The translations under genes and the position numbers were made by a program. DNA of 64,000 nt from Marixanthomonas spongiae (lineage in GTDB: Bacteria; Bacteroidota; Bacteroidia; Flavobacteriales; Flavobacteriaceae): positions 372,001 through 436,000 of the forward strand of contig NZ_QEHR01000002.1 in NCBI RefSeq assembly GCF_003095375.1. Reading direction: 5' to 3'. Shown in pieces: positions 8,246 through 15,640 of the stretch; the stretch's first letter is position 1, and each line of letters begins with the position of its first letter. The notes beneath the pieces were generated by a model. It was not told the origin of the DNA, ran no database searches, and saw only the letters and a program-made list of their open reading frames with translations.

Positions 8246-8707
8246 TTATTCGATAGGTTTAAAAAGGTAATTTTCATTATATTCAATTTTAAAATCCTTC
8301 AATAACTGCAAATACTCTTCAGCAAACGTTTTTGTTTTGTGATGTTTCTCTTGATTTTTAATATAATTAATAACCCTTGGCACATCTGCTTTATTATATG
8401 AGAATGCGCCATATCCCGATTGCCATGAGAACTTTCCATTTACAAATCTTTTCTGATTAATCCATTTTGATGAATCTTGTTTTACCTGCTTCATTAAATC
8501 TGAGAGTGATTACACAGGTCTCATTCCAATTAAAATATGAATGTGGTCAGGCATACCGTTTATGGCGAGCATTTTGTGACCATGGTTTTGAATGATACCT
8601 GTTATGTATTTAAATAATTCATCCTTCCAACTATTATTTATAAGACTTTGCCTGTTTTGAACCGCAAAAACGGCCTGGATATGAATTTGTGTATAAGTAT
8701 TTGCCAT
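8246..8707 (-). pseudogene. REP-associated tyrosine transposase (RAYT), broken by an in-frame stop
   Basis: RAYTs are IS200/IS605-like Y1 nucleases that act on REP palindromes. The first half, starting MANTYTQIHIQAVFAVQNR, ends with the HUH metal motif in GMPDHIHILIGMRPV. The same frame then shows TAA at 8512-8510 and continues SLSDLMKQVKQDSSKWI and WQSGYGAFSY, ending after NYIKNQEKHHK, which should carry the catalytic Tyr. Homologues usually have QSLSDL here, so CAA changed to TAA (inference). The gene is otherwise intact and flanked by inverted REP copies. Upstream codons from 8737 are REP sequence and were left out. Confidence 0.85.
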
Positions 8708-8716
8708 TGTCCTTTT

Positions 8717-8782
8717 ATATGCCGTACCTAACGGCACGAGAATGTTACTATTTTATGTTTTCTACCATTATTTTGTCCATTT
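8717..8782 (-). repeat. REP palindrome on the 5' side of the RAYT gene
   Basis: Read on the minus strand, GTGCCGTTAGGTACGGCATAT (8737-8717) matches the left copy at 8224-8244 at 20 of 21 positions but in inverted orientation. Farther out, CAAAATAATGGTAG (8782-8765) mirrors the AATAATGGTAG near 8190. The gene therefore sits between inverted REP pairs. Confidence 0.78.
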
Positions 8783-8842
8783 CCACATGCTCAATGCAAG
8801 GCCTATCTGGACGTCATCTTTTCAAATTTCACCAACTAAATC

Positions 8843-9418
8843 TTAAAAACCTATCGCAAAAGTATAAACAACCACAACCAATAACAACGCAAGACTCAGT
8901 GCCAATAACCGCAATGATCTATTTACATTTCTGAATTTATAAGCTGCTATTTTTGAAATAATAAATATCTGTTGCCCCAATTGGTCAAACAATTCTTCCT
9001 CGTCCAGACTGGTTTTATAAAACGTTTTTGAAAATTCTTTAATCGAACCGAATTTCGTGACCACATCCCCAAAAAAGAACATATTCTTGTCGTATTTAGC
9101 CTCAATCCTTGGCATAAAACAGCGTATGCTGAAATAAATAGATACTACAGTAGCTGCAAACCACAACCCCATGATAACATAAAGCGGAATATCTTTTGAA
9201 GCCTGAATTAACATAACCCCGATATTCTGATAAATAAAATTCAACAAGATTCCATAAAACGAAAGGATAAGCCCGGCTTTAATCTCGGAAGCTTTTATAA
9301 GCCCAAATACATAATTGATACTGCCCCAATAATGATCGACCAATTCTTCGGTGTGTGAAGGCTTTTTTACCTGCGCTTCTATTTTCTGCGGTTTTTTATT
9401 CGGATCGTTTGGTTTCAT
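8843..9418 (-). CDS. Pycsar-type transmembrane effector (DUF5706/PycTM-like)
   Basis: A 191-residue membrane protein. It opens with a charged Pro/Lys-rich tail, then the segment LIKASEIKAGLILSFYGILL, in which K-A-G before a helix is characteristic of the family. Membrane helices lie at about 43-65, 78-100 and 168-190. Between helices 2 and 3 is a soluble part containing NMFFFGDV and a helix ending AAYKFRNVNRSLR. This matches the effector family first named DUF5706 and later described as the membrane effector of Pycsar anti-phage defence, which responds to cyclic pyrimidine nucleotides. It is the last gene of the FIST-kinase-cyclase operon, 55 bases after the cyclase. Effector action is inferred. 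Confidence 0.75.
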   Translation of the reverse strand: MKPNDPNKKPQKIEAQVKKPSHTEELVDHYWGSINYVFGLIKASEIKAGLILSFYGILLNFIYQNIGVMLIQASKDIPLYVIMGLWFAATVVSIYFSIRCFMPRIEAKYDKNMFFFGDVVTKFGSIKEFSKTFYKTSLDEEELFDQLGQQIFIISKIAAYKFRNVNRSLRLLALSLALLLVVVVYTFAIGF

Positions 9419-9473
9419 TCTTTTACATTTTAAATTGGTTGATAATTCTAATGTCTCATATCTCAGGTCTATT

Positions 9474-10550
9474 TTATTCCAACACCTGATAAATAGTCAA
9501 TGGTTTTGCTTTATTCTTCAACGTGATGTCACCTATTTTCTCACATTTAAAGGATTCTTTTACTTTACTGTAGCAGTCTTCACTGATAACTATTTGGTTT
9601 TCTCCTGCGGCATCTTGAAGTCTTGCAGCGGTATTTACCGTATCACCAATAACCGTATAGTCCAACCGTTTTAAACTTTCCGAGCCTATATTCCCCGAAA
9701 TCATCTCCCCGCTTTTTATACCAATGGACACTTTGGGCTTAAATTGTAACTTTCGGCCAAAAGCCGGTAAGCTGTTTATCTTTCCGCAGACGGCTAAAGC
9801 AGCATCGATTGATCGATCTAAGTGATACTCGCCGGTAAAAACCGCCATAATCGCATCGCCAATAAACTTGTCTATATATCCTTTTTGTTCCATGATTTCG
9901 TTTACCATCACATCGAAATACGAATTGATCATCGTCACCACCGTATCTGCCGAGGCCGTTTCACTAATGGCGGTAAATCCACAAATATCCACGAACATGA
10001 CCGTGGCCTCAATGGTTTCGTTGGCCATGATGGTCGATTCAAATTCCTTTTTGCCCATAAAGTTGAGTACGTTTTCATCCACGTACATTTTAAGGATGTT
10101 GTTTTCCTTGACAGCTTGTAGGGTTTCTTTTAAATGTTGGGCATGTTTAAGGGTTTTTTCCATAGTGAGGGTAAGATCCTCAAAATTGATGGGTTTGGTT
10201 ACAAAATCAAACGCTCCCCGGTTCATCGCGGTACGGATGTTTTCCATATCGCCGTAAGCCGATACGATTACCGACTTTATAAGCGGGCTCAATTCGTTGA
10301 GTTTGCTCAATAGGGTAAGGCCGTCCATTTCGGGCATATTGATGTCGCTCAATACAATGTCCATTTCAGGCTCGGTGTCCAGTTTTTCAAGAGCAACTCT
10401 ACCATTTTCAGCAAAATAGAATTCATATTCGCCCCCGCGTATCTGTTTTCGGAATTTCTGCTTAATGAGCATTTCCAAGTCTGCCTCGTCGTCAACTACT
10501 AATATCTTTGCCATAACTTTTGGATTTATACTATTTTGTTCAGTGTTCAT
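9474..10550 (-). CDS. response regulator with class III nucleotide cyclase output
   Basis: A 358-residue fusion of a receiver domain and a class III cyclase. The receiver has acidic DDE near 20-22, phospho-acceptor Asp69 in SDINMP and Lys119 in TKP. A helical linker (130-165) precedes the cyclase (about 180-358). Metal-binding Asp188 (MFVDICGF) and Asp232 (IGDAIMAVF) are present, as are the purine-selecting pair Lys228 and Asp297 and the transition-state residues Asn306 and Arg310. The Lys/Asp pair points to ATP as substrate. An alternative start is M13 ([10 protein letters not shown]) at 10514. It lies 40 bases after a receiver gene and just before the PycTM-like gene, so phosphorylation probably tunes messenger production for that effector. 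Confidence 0.9.
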   Translation of the reverse strand: MNTEQNSINPKVMAKILVVDDEADLEMLIKQKFRKQIRGGEYEFYFAENGRVALEKLDTEPEMDIVLSDINMPEMDGLTLLSKLNELSPLIKSVIVSAYGDMENIRTAMNRGAFDFVTKPINFEDLTLTMEKTLKHAQHLKETLQAVKENNILKMYVDENVLNFMGKKEFESTIMANETIEATVMFVDICGFTAISETASADTVVTMINSYFDVMVNEIMEQKGYIDKFIGDAIMAVFTGEYHLDRSIDAALAVCGKINSLPAFGRKLQFKPKVSIGIKSGEMISGNIGSESLKRLDYTVIGDTVNTAARLQDAAGENQIVISEDCYSKVKESFKCEKIGDITLKNKAKPLTIYQVLE

Positions 10551-10590
10551 ATTTTTATTTGGTCATTTGCCTTTCACCTTCGGCTTTTCA

Positions 10591-10962
10591 TCATTGCTGC
10601 ATTAACTTCTCTTTTAAAACGTTAAAATCCACAGGTTTGGTCAAGAAGTCGTCTGCTCCAAGCCTTTGGGCCGTGTTAAAGTTTTCGTCATCTCCATAAG
10701 CTGTTATCATCATCACTACTGGAGGCGGTTTACGAAACTTTTGTTTAATATGTTCCAACAATTCCAACCCGCTCATTCCCGGCATATTGATGTCGCTTAA
10801 AATCAATACGGCTTCCTGTTCGTTTTGATTTAAATAGGCGAGGGCTTCTTCGCCTGAAAAAGCAAACTCAAAATCCATAAGCCCCTTTCTTATTTCTTTT
10901 CGGAAGCGTTGCAGAAAAAGGGTTTTTATGTCTTGTTCATCGTCTACTACTAAAATTTTCAT
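10591..10962 (-). CDS. stand-alone receiver-domain response regulator
   Basis: A single CheY-like receiver of 123 residues with no output domain. Acidic residues DDE (7-9), acceptor Asp57 in SDINMPG, Thr/Ala switch region ITAYGD and Lys109 in TKP are all present. Its ATG overlaps the kinase stop codon in an ATGA joint, so it is translationally coupled to the kinase. It resembles the receiver half of the cyclase fusion that follows and may be an intermediate or a phosphate sink in the relay. Confidence 0.92.
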   Translation of the reverse strand: MKILVVDDEQDIKTLFLQRFRKEIRKGLMDFEFAFSGEEALAYLNQNEQEAVLILSDINMPGMSGLELLEHIKQKFRKPPPVVMMITAYGDDENFNTAQRLGADDFLTKPVDFNVLKEKLMQQ

Positions 10963-13172
10963 TGTGCTTGTGGTTTAGGGATTATAATTGTGAATGTTGT
11001 TCCTTTATTTTCTTGTGTTGATACTTTAAGTTCGCCTCCATGGCCTTTGGTTATAATGTCATAGCTCATACTCAATCCCAAACCTGTTCCTTGCCCGGTG
11101 GGTTTAGTAGTAAAAAAAGGCTGAAATATTTTATCTACAACGTGTTTGGGAATACCGTTGCCGTTGTCCTTTACTGAAATGGTTATACCCCCCTTGCCCC
11201 CCTTAAGGGGGGAGTTTTGCATAGTGCAAATTGAAACTGTAGGTCGATAGTCAATTTCCTTATCTGATTTTTTCTTCTCATTACAGGCACTTCGACTGCG
11301 CTCAGCACAGGCATAAAAGGCATTGGTTATCAGGTTCAATAGTACCCTGCCGATATCCTGCGGAATTACGTTTACTTTTTCAATTGTTTCGTCAAAATTG
11401 GTTTCAAGGGTGGCGTTGAAGCTCTTGTCCTTTGCTCGAAGCCCGTGATAAGCTAAGCGTAAGTATTCATCCGCTAGCTTGTTAATGTCTGTGGGTTCTT
11501 TTTCTGCAGTACTTTTACGGCTATGTTGCAACATGCCTTTTACAATACCGTCCGCACGTTTTCCGTGGTGGTTTATTTTTTCTAAATTTTGTTTAATATC
11601 GGTCAACAATAGCTTTACTTCATTCATATCGCCATTTGCTATTTCTTCATCTATTTCGTCGATTAGCTCTTGGCTTACTTCACTAAAGTTATTGACGAAG
11701 TTCAGTGGGTTTTGAATTTCGTGGGCAATCCCTGCGGTAAGCTCCCCCAGACTCGCCATTTTTTCAGATTGGATTAATTGTTCTTGCGTTTCTTGTAGCT
11801 CGCTCAGTGCTTTTTCGGCACTTTTCTTTGCTTTTTCAAGATTTTTGAAATCCAATGCTGCCTGTTTCAGGTCCTGATACCGCTTGTAAGCAAAGGTGAA
11901 CACATTCCGGAAACGGGAAAGGATGTCTTTTTGCTTTTCGGTAAGGAGGCCAAAATTGGATATGCCAATGACCCCATTGCCAAAAGAATAGAGATAGTAA
12001 GAAAGCAGGTCGATGTTCCACAACCGCGGATCGTCCTTCTCGCCATTACGGATGCGCATCTTGGCATATTCCTTTAAATCCTTTCCTTTGATTATTTCTT
12101 CATAAAAACCGTTGGTAGTGGCTATTATTTTTCGGTATTGTTTCTCTAGGGCGGGATCGTTTTTGTAAGATAAAAGCGTGATGCTACCGGACATTTCTTC
12201 GGAATAATCGTAATCCCAAAAGGTTTCATCGTCGTCATTGTGCACATCGATAATGGCGTTTCGGATATCGGTAAACCCCAGCTCCTGCAATTGTTCATAA
12301 AGTACCTGGGCCACCGCCAGCATATCATCGGGTTTTTGCATGATAAGAGCCACAGAGCGTACCTTTTCTAGGGCTGCTTCCAGCTGGATCTCGCGCATTT
12401 GAGCCTCGGCCTTGGCCAATTCGCTATACCGGTTATAAGCAAAGGTGAACACGTTTCTAAAGCGGTCCAGAATGGCCTTTTGGTCTTTGTTGAGCTTCCC
12501 GAAGTTGGAGATGCCAATGGCGCCATTTCCAAAAGCGTAAAGTATATACGAAACACTTGTGGCAGCATTCAGCCGTGGGTCATCTGCTTCGCCGTTTCGC
12601 CTGCGCATCTCGATGAGGTCCTGCAATTGTTGTCCCTCGAGCACCATTTCGGAATAGCCATCGGTGGTTTTGGCGATATCCTGAACCTGCTCCTTGAGTG
12701 TAGGGTCGTCCTTATAGGTCATTTGCGTTACGGTGCCGCCCATAAGTTCGGAATAATCGTAGTCGGTAAATGTTTCTGATTTTTCGTTGTTTATGTCAAT
12801 AAGGGCGTTGCGGATATCGGTAAATCCAAGCTGCAACAATTGCTCGTATAAGGCCTTGGCAATATCGAGCATATCGTCGGATTTGCTCAGGCTGAGCGCT
12901 ACGGTGCGCACTTTTTCGAGAGCAGTTTCAATCTCAAGTTCCCTGTTTTGGGCTTCAATGGCCTTCCGTTTTTGTTCCAGTTCCTCGATGGTTTCTTCTA
13001 GAAGAATAGCCGTGGTACGCTTTACCTTTTCGGTGCGCTCCAGTTTAAATTCTGAAATGGTCAGGGCGCGGTCGGCATCCTTTGCTGCTTGGACCAGGGC
13101 CGTTTTTTCCTCTTCGGAAATTTTTTCCGATTGCGCTATAAAATCCAGTATTTTTTGAAGGTGCTGGTTCAT
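10959..13172 (-). CDS. soluble sensor histidine kinase with two GAF-like repeats
   Basis: A 737-residue kinase without membrane helices. After an N-terminal coiled region come two homologous GAF-like sensor repeats (about 80-260 and 270-445), each starting LEKVR and ending FRNVFTFAY. A coiled coil leads to the dimerisation domain with His484 in AGIAHEIQNPL. The ATPase has its N box at LLNLITNAF, G1 DNGNGIP near 672, FFTTKP and G2 GTGLGLS. Two dispersed repeats are read in frame between N and G1 boxes (AERSRSAC and SPLKGGKGG). The start at 13172 forms an ATGA overlap with the FIST gene upstream. It probably receives signals from the FIST proteins and phosphorylates both receivers. Confidence 0.92.
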   Translation of the reverse strand: MNQHLQKILDFIAQSEKISEEEKTALVQAAKDADRALTISEFKLERTEKVKRTTAILLEETIEELEQKRKAIEAQNRELEIETALEKVRTVALSLSKSDDMLDIAKALYEQLLQLGFTDIRNALIDINNEKSETFTDYDYSELMGGTVTQMTYKDDPTLKEQVQDIAKTTDGYSEMVLEGQQLQDLIEMRRRNGEADDPRLNAATSVSYILYAFGNGAIGISNFGKLNKDQKAILDRFRNVFTFAYNRYSELAKAEAQMREIQLEAALEKVRSVALIMQKPDDMLAVAQVLYEQLQELGFTDIRNAIIDVHNDDDETFWDYDYSEEMSGSITLLSYKNDPALEKQYRKIIATTNGFYEEIIKGKDLKEYAKMRIRNGEKDDPRLWNIDLLSYYLYSFGNGVIGISNFGLLTEKQKDILSRFRNVFTFAYKRYQDLKQAALDFKNLEKAKKSAEKALSELQETQEQLIQSEKMASLGELTAGIAHEIQNPLNFVNNFSEVSQELIDEIDEEIANGDMNEVKLLLTDIKQNLEKINHHGKRADGIVKGMLQHSRKSTAEKEPTDINKLADEYLRLAYHGLRAKDKSFNATLETNFDETIEKVNVIPQDIGRVLLNLITNAFYACAERSRSACNEKKKSDKEIDYRPTVSICTMQNSPLKGGKGGITISVKDNGNGIPKHVVDKIFQPFFTTKPTGQGTGLGLSMSYDIITKGHGGELKVSTQENKGTTFTIIIPKPQAQ
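11185..11218. repeat. dispersed G/C-run palindrome inside the kinase gene
   Basis: The run CCCCCCTTGCCCCCCTTAAG followed by GGGGGGAG is a palindromic dispersed repeat read here as SPLKGGKGG. Related elements lie at 15530-15640, 18751-18800 and 47142-47170. Confidence 0.7.
11289..11311. repeat. dispersed CGACTGCGCTC repeat inside the kinase gene
   Basis: ACTTCGACTGCGCTCAGCAC matches the intergenic repeat family seen at 5423 and 23951. Here it is translated as part of ACAERSRSAC in the ATPase domain and keeps the frame open. Confidence 0.75.
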
Positions 13173-14329
13173 GCTTTTTCTTTTAAGGCTACCCAACAGC
13201 AGGCACCAGAATGATATTCCTGTTTACCTCCAGGGCTTCTTCCATATTCCCCATACGTAAAGAAGCCTGCCATAGGGGCATTCCACACATCGGCCAAACC
13301 TTTATTTTCAACAGAAACCAGCGGTCCTAAAACCGGTGGCCTGCCAGCACATGAAAATATAAGTAGGGCATCGGCATCGGTACCATTTTCATCTTTAAGT
13401 TCACTCGCTCGATCAGTGATTTCTTCGGCAATATCAAAATCTGGTGGCATTGTAAACCAAAATTCCGTTCCTTCCGGTATTTCTGTGTCCATTTCAAGCG
13501 CCTGCTCTGACTGATCAATGCGAAACGGACTCCGCAATACAGTTCCGCCCGTGGCTCTTTTTACAATAAAAGGGTAGTGGATGGATAGGTCTTTAAACAT
13601 GTCAAAACTTTCATCTCCCAGCTTATCGGCTTGACCAAGATATTTATAGTACATTTCTACTGCAGGTTTGCCGTCAATGGTATAGAGCAGTTTGTCTTTG
13701 CTCTTGGTTACCTTTCTGGAAATACCCATCGGTTTCCATCCAGTGATGGCCATTCCCTTTAGTGAAACCTTATCTGCATCGAGAACAAGTGCGGTCATCC
13801 CCAAATCGGTTTCTTTTTGATTGGTAAATACGAAGGATCCCGAAAACGTCCAGTCGTCACCGGCCATTCCGCCGAAGTATGTTCGATCCGGACCAAAACC
13901 CTCGTTAATACTATTAATGAAAGGCTCACCGTCAAAATATTCACCCTCCACAGTCATTCCAGTACTGCAAAGAATACAAGATGGATTGCTGAAATAATTT
14001 AAGGTAGCACGGGTCAAGTTTGAAACGGTTTCTTCCAAGTTTTTATCCCTTATGTTTTCAAAAAGTATTTTGTAATGTTCTTTTGATAAGTCTAAAAGTA
14101 ACATGGCAATTTCCCCTTCGGTTTGATGGTAGTTGGTAAACTCGCCACAAGAAGTTGCACCAAAAACATCAATGTTCTTAGAATCCATTAATTCGCAAAT
14201 CGCTTTTCTATCATGCTTAATGGACATGAAAATGATGGCCAAGGTTGGTTTAAATTTACTATCAACAACTTGGTCCAAAGTTTTTTGGATGTCAGCGACA
14301 GATGAACTGTGTATTGATTTTGCTTTCAT
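13169..14329 (-). CDS. FIST-domain sensor protein 3
   Basis: FIST proteins are cytoplasmic sensory modules of small ligands, found beside kinases and nucleotide-messenger enzymes; some bind haem and nitric oxide. This 386-residue chain has an N-terminal FIST domain (about 20-225) with FGATSCGEF and YFGGMAGDD, and a FIST_C domain (about 230-375) with GWKPMGISRKVTKS, FSCAGR and GFFTYGEYG. It ends in YHSGACCWVALKEK, with a Cys-Cys pair also found in its two neighbours. Its stop overlaps the kinase start (ATGA), which strongly suggests a functional pair. It lies four bases after the second FIST gene. Confidence 0.9.
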   Translation of the reverse strand: MKAKSIHSSSVADIQKTLDQVVDSKFKPTLAIIFMSIKHDRKAICELMDSKNIDVFGATSCGEFTNYHQTEGEIAMLLLDLSKEHYKILFENIRDKNLEETVSNLTRATLNYFSNPSCILCSTGMTVEGEYFDGEPFINSINEGFGPDRTYFGGMAGDDWTFSGSFVFTNQKETDLGMTALVLDADKVSLKGMAITGWKPMGISRKVTKSKDKLLYTIDGKPAVEMYYKYLGQADKLGDESFDMFKDLSIHYPFIVKRATGGTVLRSPFRIDQSEQALEMDTEIPEGTEFWFTMPPDFDIAEEITDRASELKDENGTDADALLIFSCAGRPPVLGPLVSVENKGLADVWNAPMAGFFTYGEYGRSPGGKQEYHSGACCWVALKEKA

Positions 14330-14333
14330 ATTA

Positions 14334-15497
14334 TTATTTTTCTTTTAGTGCCACCACACAACACGCATTGTTGTGAAATTCGTTGGTGCCAATTTTTGAT
14401 TTTCCATATTCGCCATACGTAAAAAAGCCTACCATTGGCGCATTCCAAAGATTTTGCACCTGCTCAATTTCCTCTGTCATTAAAGCGCCAAACGATAAAT
14501 GCCGGCTTACGCACGAAAACATAACCAAGGCATCGGCCCGTTGCTGGGCATCGTCCTTAATGCTCTCACATTCTGAAACAACGGTCTCAATGGCATCAAA
14601 ATCCGGCGGTAATGAAAACTTGATCTTTGCGCCTTGGGGCACGCCTCCGGTACAGATAAGCGAACGATCTTCACTGTTGGCAAATCGGGCGGCGCGGATT
14701 ACGGTGTCGCCATTTTCACGTTCCAATTGTAACGGATAATACCATGAGTTTAGAAATGCCACGATGTCCTTATTGTCTTCCTGCTTTACCTCCACGCCAA
14801 GGTATTTCATCAGCATATCCAAAGCCGGTTTGTCGTCTATGGTATAAACAATATTTCCTTCGCTCTTGGTAACGGTCTTTGTGGTGCCGACGGCCTTCCA
14901 GCCACAGCTGGCAATGCCGCGAACATCTATCTTGTCTTTATCAATAATAAGGGCTATTAGGGCGTTGTCCTTGTTTTTTCCATTGGTGAATACCAAAGGT
15001 TTTTCGGCAATTAGGTCATCCCCGGCCATGCCGCCAAATAGGGTTATTTCCCTTCCGTTTGAAGCAGTAGATTTTCCGAATCCTTTTAAAATACCTTCCA
15101 CAATTTGTTCGCCGTCTATAAATATTCCTCCTGTGGCAATGATAAGGGCAGGATTGGTAAAGGTATTCTTTGCTGTATGGCCTAATTTTTTTGCTGTTTC
15201 TAAGGAAGTTTCTGGGCTTGTTTCGAGGAATTTCAATGTAAAATAGGCCGGGTCTATATCGAGCAGCATTAGGGCGATGCTGCCCTCTTGAATGTCGCCG
15301 TCTATAAATTCGCCCGCTGTTGTGGCGCCAAAAATTGTAATATTTCTTTGATTTAATACAGCACTGACCGCTTGCCAGTCTTGTTTTATGGAAGTGAAAA
15401 CAATGGCCAAGTTGGGGACAAACCCATCGGCCATACATTGTGCCAGGGAGGCTTCAATGTCCTTGGTTGATTTTCCCTTGATTGCTATTGCTTTCAT
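14334..15497 (-). CDS. FIST-domain sensor protein 2
   Basis: A 387-residue paralogue of its neighbours with the same two-part FIST_N plus FIST_C layout. Visible marks are FGATTAGEFIDGD near 55-67, LFGGMAGDD near 152, CGWKAVGTTKTVTKSEG near 197-213 and FSCVSR with GFFTYGEYG toward the end. The C-terminus FHNNACCVVALKEK keeps the His and Cys-Cys features. The three copies differ widely in sequence, so the triplication is old and they may sense different ligands. No enzyme motif is seen. Confidence 0.9.
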   Translation of the reverse strand: MKAIAIKGKSTKDIEASLAQCMADGFVPNLAIVFTSIKQDWQAVSAVLNQRNITIFGATTAGEFIDGDIQEGSIALMLLDIDPAYFTLKFLETSPETSLETAKKLGHTAKNTFTNPALIIATGGIFIDGEQIVEGILKGFGKSTASNGREITLFGGMAGDDLIAEKPLVFTNGKNKDNALIALIIDKDKIDVRGIASCGWKAVGTTKTVTKSEGNIVYTIDDKPALDMLMKYLGVEVKQEDNKDIVAFLNSWYYPLQLERENGDTVIRAARFANSEDRSLICTGGVPQGAKIKFSLPPDFDAIETVVSECESIKDDAQQRADALVMFSCVSRHLSFGALMTEEIEQVQNLWNAPMVGFFTYGEYGKSKIGTNEFHNNACCVVALKEK

Positions 15498-15529
15498 ACT
15501 ACTTTGTTGTTAAAAATGTAACCCCTCCG

Positions 15530-15640
15530 TTAATTCCTCCGCCTTCGGCATACCGAATTAAGTTCGGTACAGGCTCTCCCCTTGAAAAAAGGGGAGGAGC
15601 TTTTTTAATTCCTCCCTTTTGCGGAGGGAGATGGGGCTTT
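15530..15640. repeat. dispersed G/C-run repeat between FIST genes
   Basis: This stretch has the palindromes CTCCCCTTGAAAAAAGGGGAG and CCTCCCTTTTGCGGAGG, each with flanking T-rich sequence, and GAATTAAGTTCGGTAC next to them. It supplies the last codons of the first FIST gene (APSPSAKGRN) and most of the gap before the second. It may weaken transcription between the two genes. Confidence 0.7.

Noticed and set aside
8510-8737. Two separate short transposase genes
   Set aside because: Both halves are in one frame and read as one RAYT with a single TAA between, so they are one broken gene.
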